This document shows, in pieces, positions 5,462 through 6,232 of a DNA stretch of 6,232 bases. The notes under the pieces were generated by a model. The model worked only from the letters and a program-made list of their open reading frames with translations. It was not told the origin of the DNA and did no database searches. Position numbers and translations under genes: made by a program. Source of the DNA: JAPHTQ01 sp051747405 (GTDB lineage Bacteria; Pseudomonadota; Gammaproteobacteria; Thiohalomonadales; Thiohalomonadaceae); NCBI GenBank assembly GCA_051747405.1, contig JBNJGC010000150.1:1-6232 (forward strand), in the 5' to 3' direction. Each line of letters begins with the position of its first letter. The stretch's first letter is position 1.

Positions 5462-5720
5462 AGCCGTCCGGTGATTCCCCGAACGTAACTACTCGTCCCC
5501 CTCTGAGAAGATTTTTCACCGCAGAGGCGCAAAGGCGAAAAGTTAAGAAGCAGGTGTTAGTTCGTAGGCCAGGCTGCCCCGTCCGGAGTCGCATGTCGCG
5601 ATACCCTAACGACGCCCGGCGGGGAGTTTGGGTGGGTGTCCACGTTACTCGAATGAGGCTAGCTTGCCCGGCCGAAGACTGGGGCGATGCAGAATCCGAA
5701 TAGGGTGTCAGAGACGGGGT
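5462..5720. other. Gene-free, rearranged-looking stretch after the acetyltransferase
   Basis: I see no supported gene here. Open frames on both strands cross the GCAAAGGC-type repeat and encode Arg/Pro-rich peptides without motifs. No clear terminator follows the acetyltransferase. An imperfect hairpin is possible near 5602-5630 (ACCC-T-AAC against GTT-T-GGGT, with CCC/GGG inside). The recombinase similarity on the minus strand stops near 5721, so an old insertion or deletion junction probably lies at that edge. Confidence 0.5.
5512..5542 (+). repeat. GCAAAGGC-type repeat, third copy
   Basis: TTTTTCACCGCAGAGGCGCAAAGGCG matches the left-arm repeat at 1016-1054 over its TCAC-CCGC-GCAAAGG core and has the same orientation. 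This copy is shorter and stands alone in the non-coding tail. Three copies in about 6 kb suggest a dispersed repeat abundant in this genome. Confidence 0.6.
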
Positions 5721-6095
5721 ATATCGCTCTCTACCCACAGTGGCATGACGATCGCCCAGATCCTTGGCGCCATCCAGCCAGAAGTGCCAATCCACTTCGC
5801 GTAGGGCCGGTGCCTGGGCCACCTTGAGCAATACGCCAATGGCCTCAACACACTGACGAAACTGCCAGGAGCTCAGACCAGACTTGCGGCCTAGATCGGT
5901 GAGGTATGCTTCGACAACAGCCTTGCCATGCAGCGATAACGGGCGAAGCTCGATGACCCGCAGGTATTCTTCTGCGCACTTTACATACCAATAGGCATGT
6001 TGGCGCGATTTTGCTAACGCATTGATTATTTTAGTGAATGCGTCAAGAATATCGGGGGGGGATAAGCGGTGATTGGCTAGGTTTTGACACAACAC
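5721..6095 (-). pseudogene. Truncated tyrosine recombinase (phage/integron integrase-type), N-terminal domain only
   Basis: The minus-strand frame starts at a GTG (6093-6095) behind a GAAGGGA site. About 125 residues resemble the N-terminal SAM-like DNA-binding domain of phage- and integron-type integrases. WYVKCAEEYLRV lies near residues 36-47, VEAYLTDLGRKSGLSSWQFR near 61-80 and VDWHFWLDGAKDLG near 101-114. After residue 125 or so the frame stays open to 5334, but the sequence is unrelated and runs antisense to the repeat and the acetyltransferase. The catalytic domain, with its R...HxxR...Y residues, is absent, so it cannot recombine DNA. A good promoter is preserved upstream. An 8-base C run (6054-6061 on the plus strand) is in frame. 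Location near selC fits the common use of selC as an integration target, though no attachment-site repeat of the tRNA end is visible. The family call is from recalled motif patterns. Confidence 0.65.
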
Positions 6096-6129
6096 GAGTC
6101 CCTTCGGTTATGATTGACGGTAGAGCAAA

Positions 6130-6159
6130 ATGATAGCTATGCAAAAAGCTGATTGTCAA
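6130..6159 (-). promoter_or_regulatory. Sigma70 promoter for the recombinase remnant
   Basis: On the minus strand a perfect TTGACA -35 (6154-6159) and TATCAT -10 (6130-6135, five of six) are 18 nt apart. Transcription would start near 6123, about 28 nt before the GTG start, with a GAAGGGA ribosome-binding site at 6099-6105. The intact promoter suggests the gene was truncated fairly recently. Confidence 0.6.
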
Positions 6160-6176
6160 TTAGAACGAAGGTGAAC

Positions 6177-6221
6177 TAGGACGCATGCAGCCTAGATGGG
6201 TAAATTCCCGCATGCGTCCTA
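6177..6221. repeat. Perfect 12-bp inverted repeat at the right edge
   Basis: TAGGACGCATGC (6177-6188) and GCATGCGTCCTA (6210-6221) are exact inverted copies. Inside the loop GGG (6198-6200) can pair with CCC (6207-6209), which stacks directly on the right arm and leaves nine bulged bases on the left. There is no T tract, so it is not a typical terminator. It sits upstream of the recombinase remnant, where a recombination site could lie, and it could also be a REP-like palindrome. Confidence 0.7.
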
Positions 6222-6232
6222 ACACACCTGTT

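Noticed and set aside
5549..5640. A complete integron attC site with paired RYYYAAC and GTTRRRY cores
   Set aside because: Candidate cores (GTTAGTT at 5557 and CCCTAAC near 5603) deviate from consensus and have the wrong order for one site.
5455..5703. Plus-strand 82-residue open frame after the acetyltransferase
   Set aside because: Its first part is a translation of the repeat (FFTAEAQRR), the rest has no motif, and it overlaps the acetyltransferase end in a different frame.
4811..6232. Direct repeat of the selC 3' end as an attachment-site scar of a genomic island
   Set aside because: I searched by eye for copies of the T-loop and acceptor sequence to the right and found none in the window. 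An island boundary farther right cannot be excluded.

Overview
The window is a GC-rich bacterial chromosome segment built around selenocysteine (Sec). The product families, gene order and style of the SelA, SelB and tRNA-Sec sequences fit a proteobacterium, most likely a gammaproteobacterium. This is inferred from family resemblance only; no phylogenetic marker is present.

Layout, left to right: (1) The last 18 codons and stop of a catalase-peroxidase (katG), followed by a terminator-like hairpin. (2) A putative sigma70 promoter and a 2-Cys peroxiredoxin gene (217 or 328 to 933) whose peroxidatic residue is encoded by an in-frame TGA at 469-471. A hairpin directly after this TGA has the architecture of the E. 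coli fdhF SECIS: bulged U, four-pair upper stem and GGUC loop. The gene is therefore a selenoprotein and not a broken gene. It ends at a strong Rho-independent terminator (961-989). (3) A gene-free stretch (990-1407) bounded by two inverted copies of a GCAAAGGC-type repeat, with a small branched structure inside it and a hairpin over the selA ribosome-binding region. (4) selA (1408-2811) and selB (2805-4727), which overlap by 7 nt, then selC, the tRNA-Sec gene (4739-4834), only 11 nt after selB. (5) A leader able to form alternative hairpins and a YhbS-like GNAT acetyltransferase (4925-5461). (6) A non-coding, rearranged-looking tail with a third copy of the GCAAAGGC repeat, the N-terminal remnant of a tyrosine recombinase on the minus strand that keeps a good promoter, and a 12-bp perfect inverted repeat at the right edge.

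How it works together: SelA converts Ser-tRNA-Sec (the selC product) to Sec-tRNA-Sec using selenophosphate. SelB delivers it to UGA codons marked by a SECIS hairpin, and the peroxiredoxin is a client of exactly this machinery. Together with KatG the region reads as a peroxide-defence locus next to the Sec decoding kit that one of its enzymes needs. Selenophosphate synthetase (selD) is not in the window.

The components belong to known families. The most notable points are the selenoprotein that a standard caller would split in two, its close-to-canonical SECIS, and the linkage of client gene, selA, selB and selC within about 4.6 kb.
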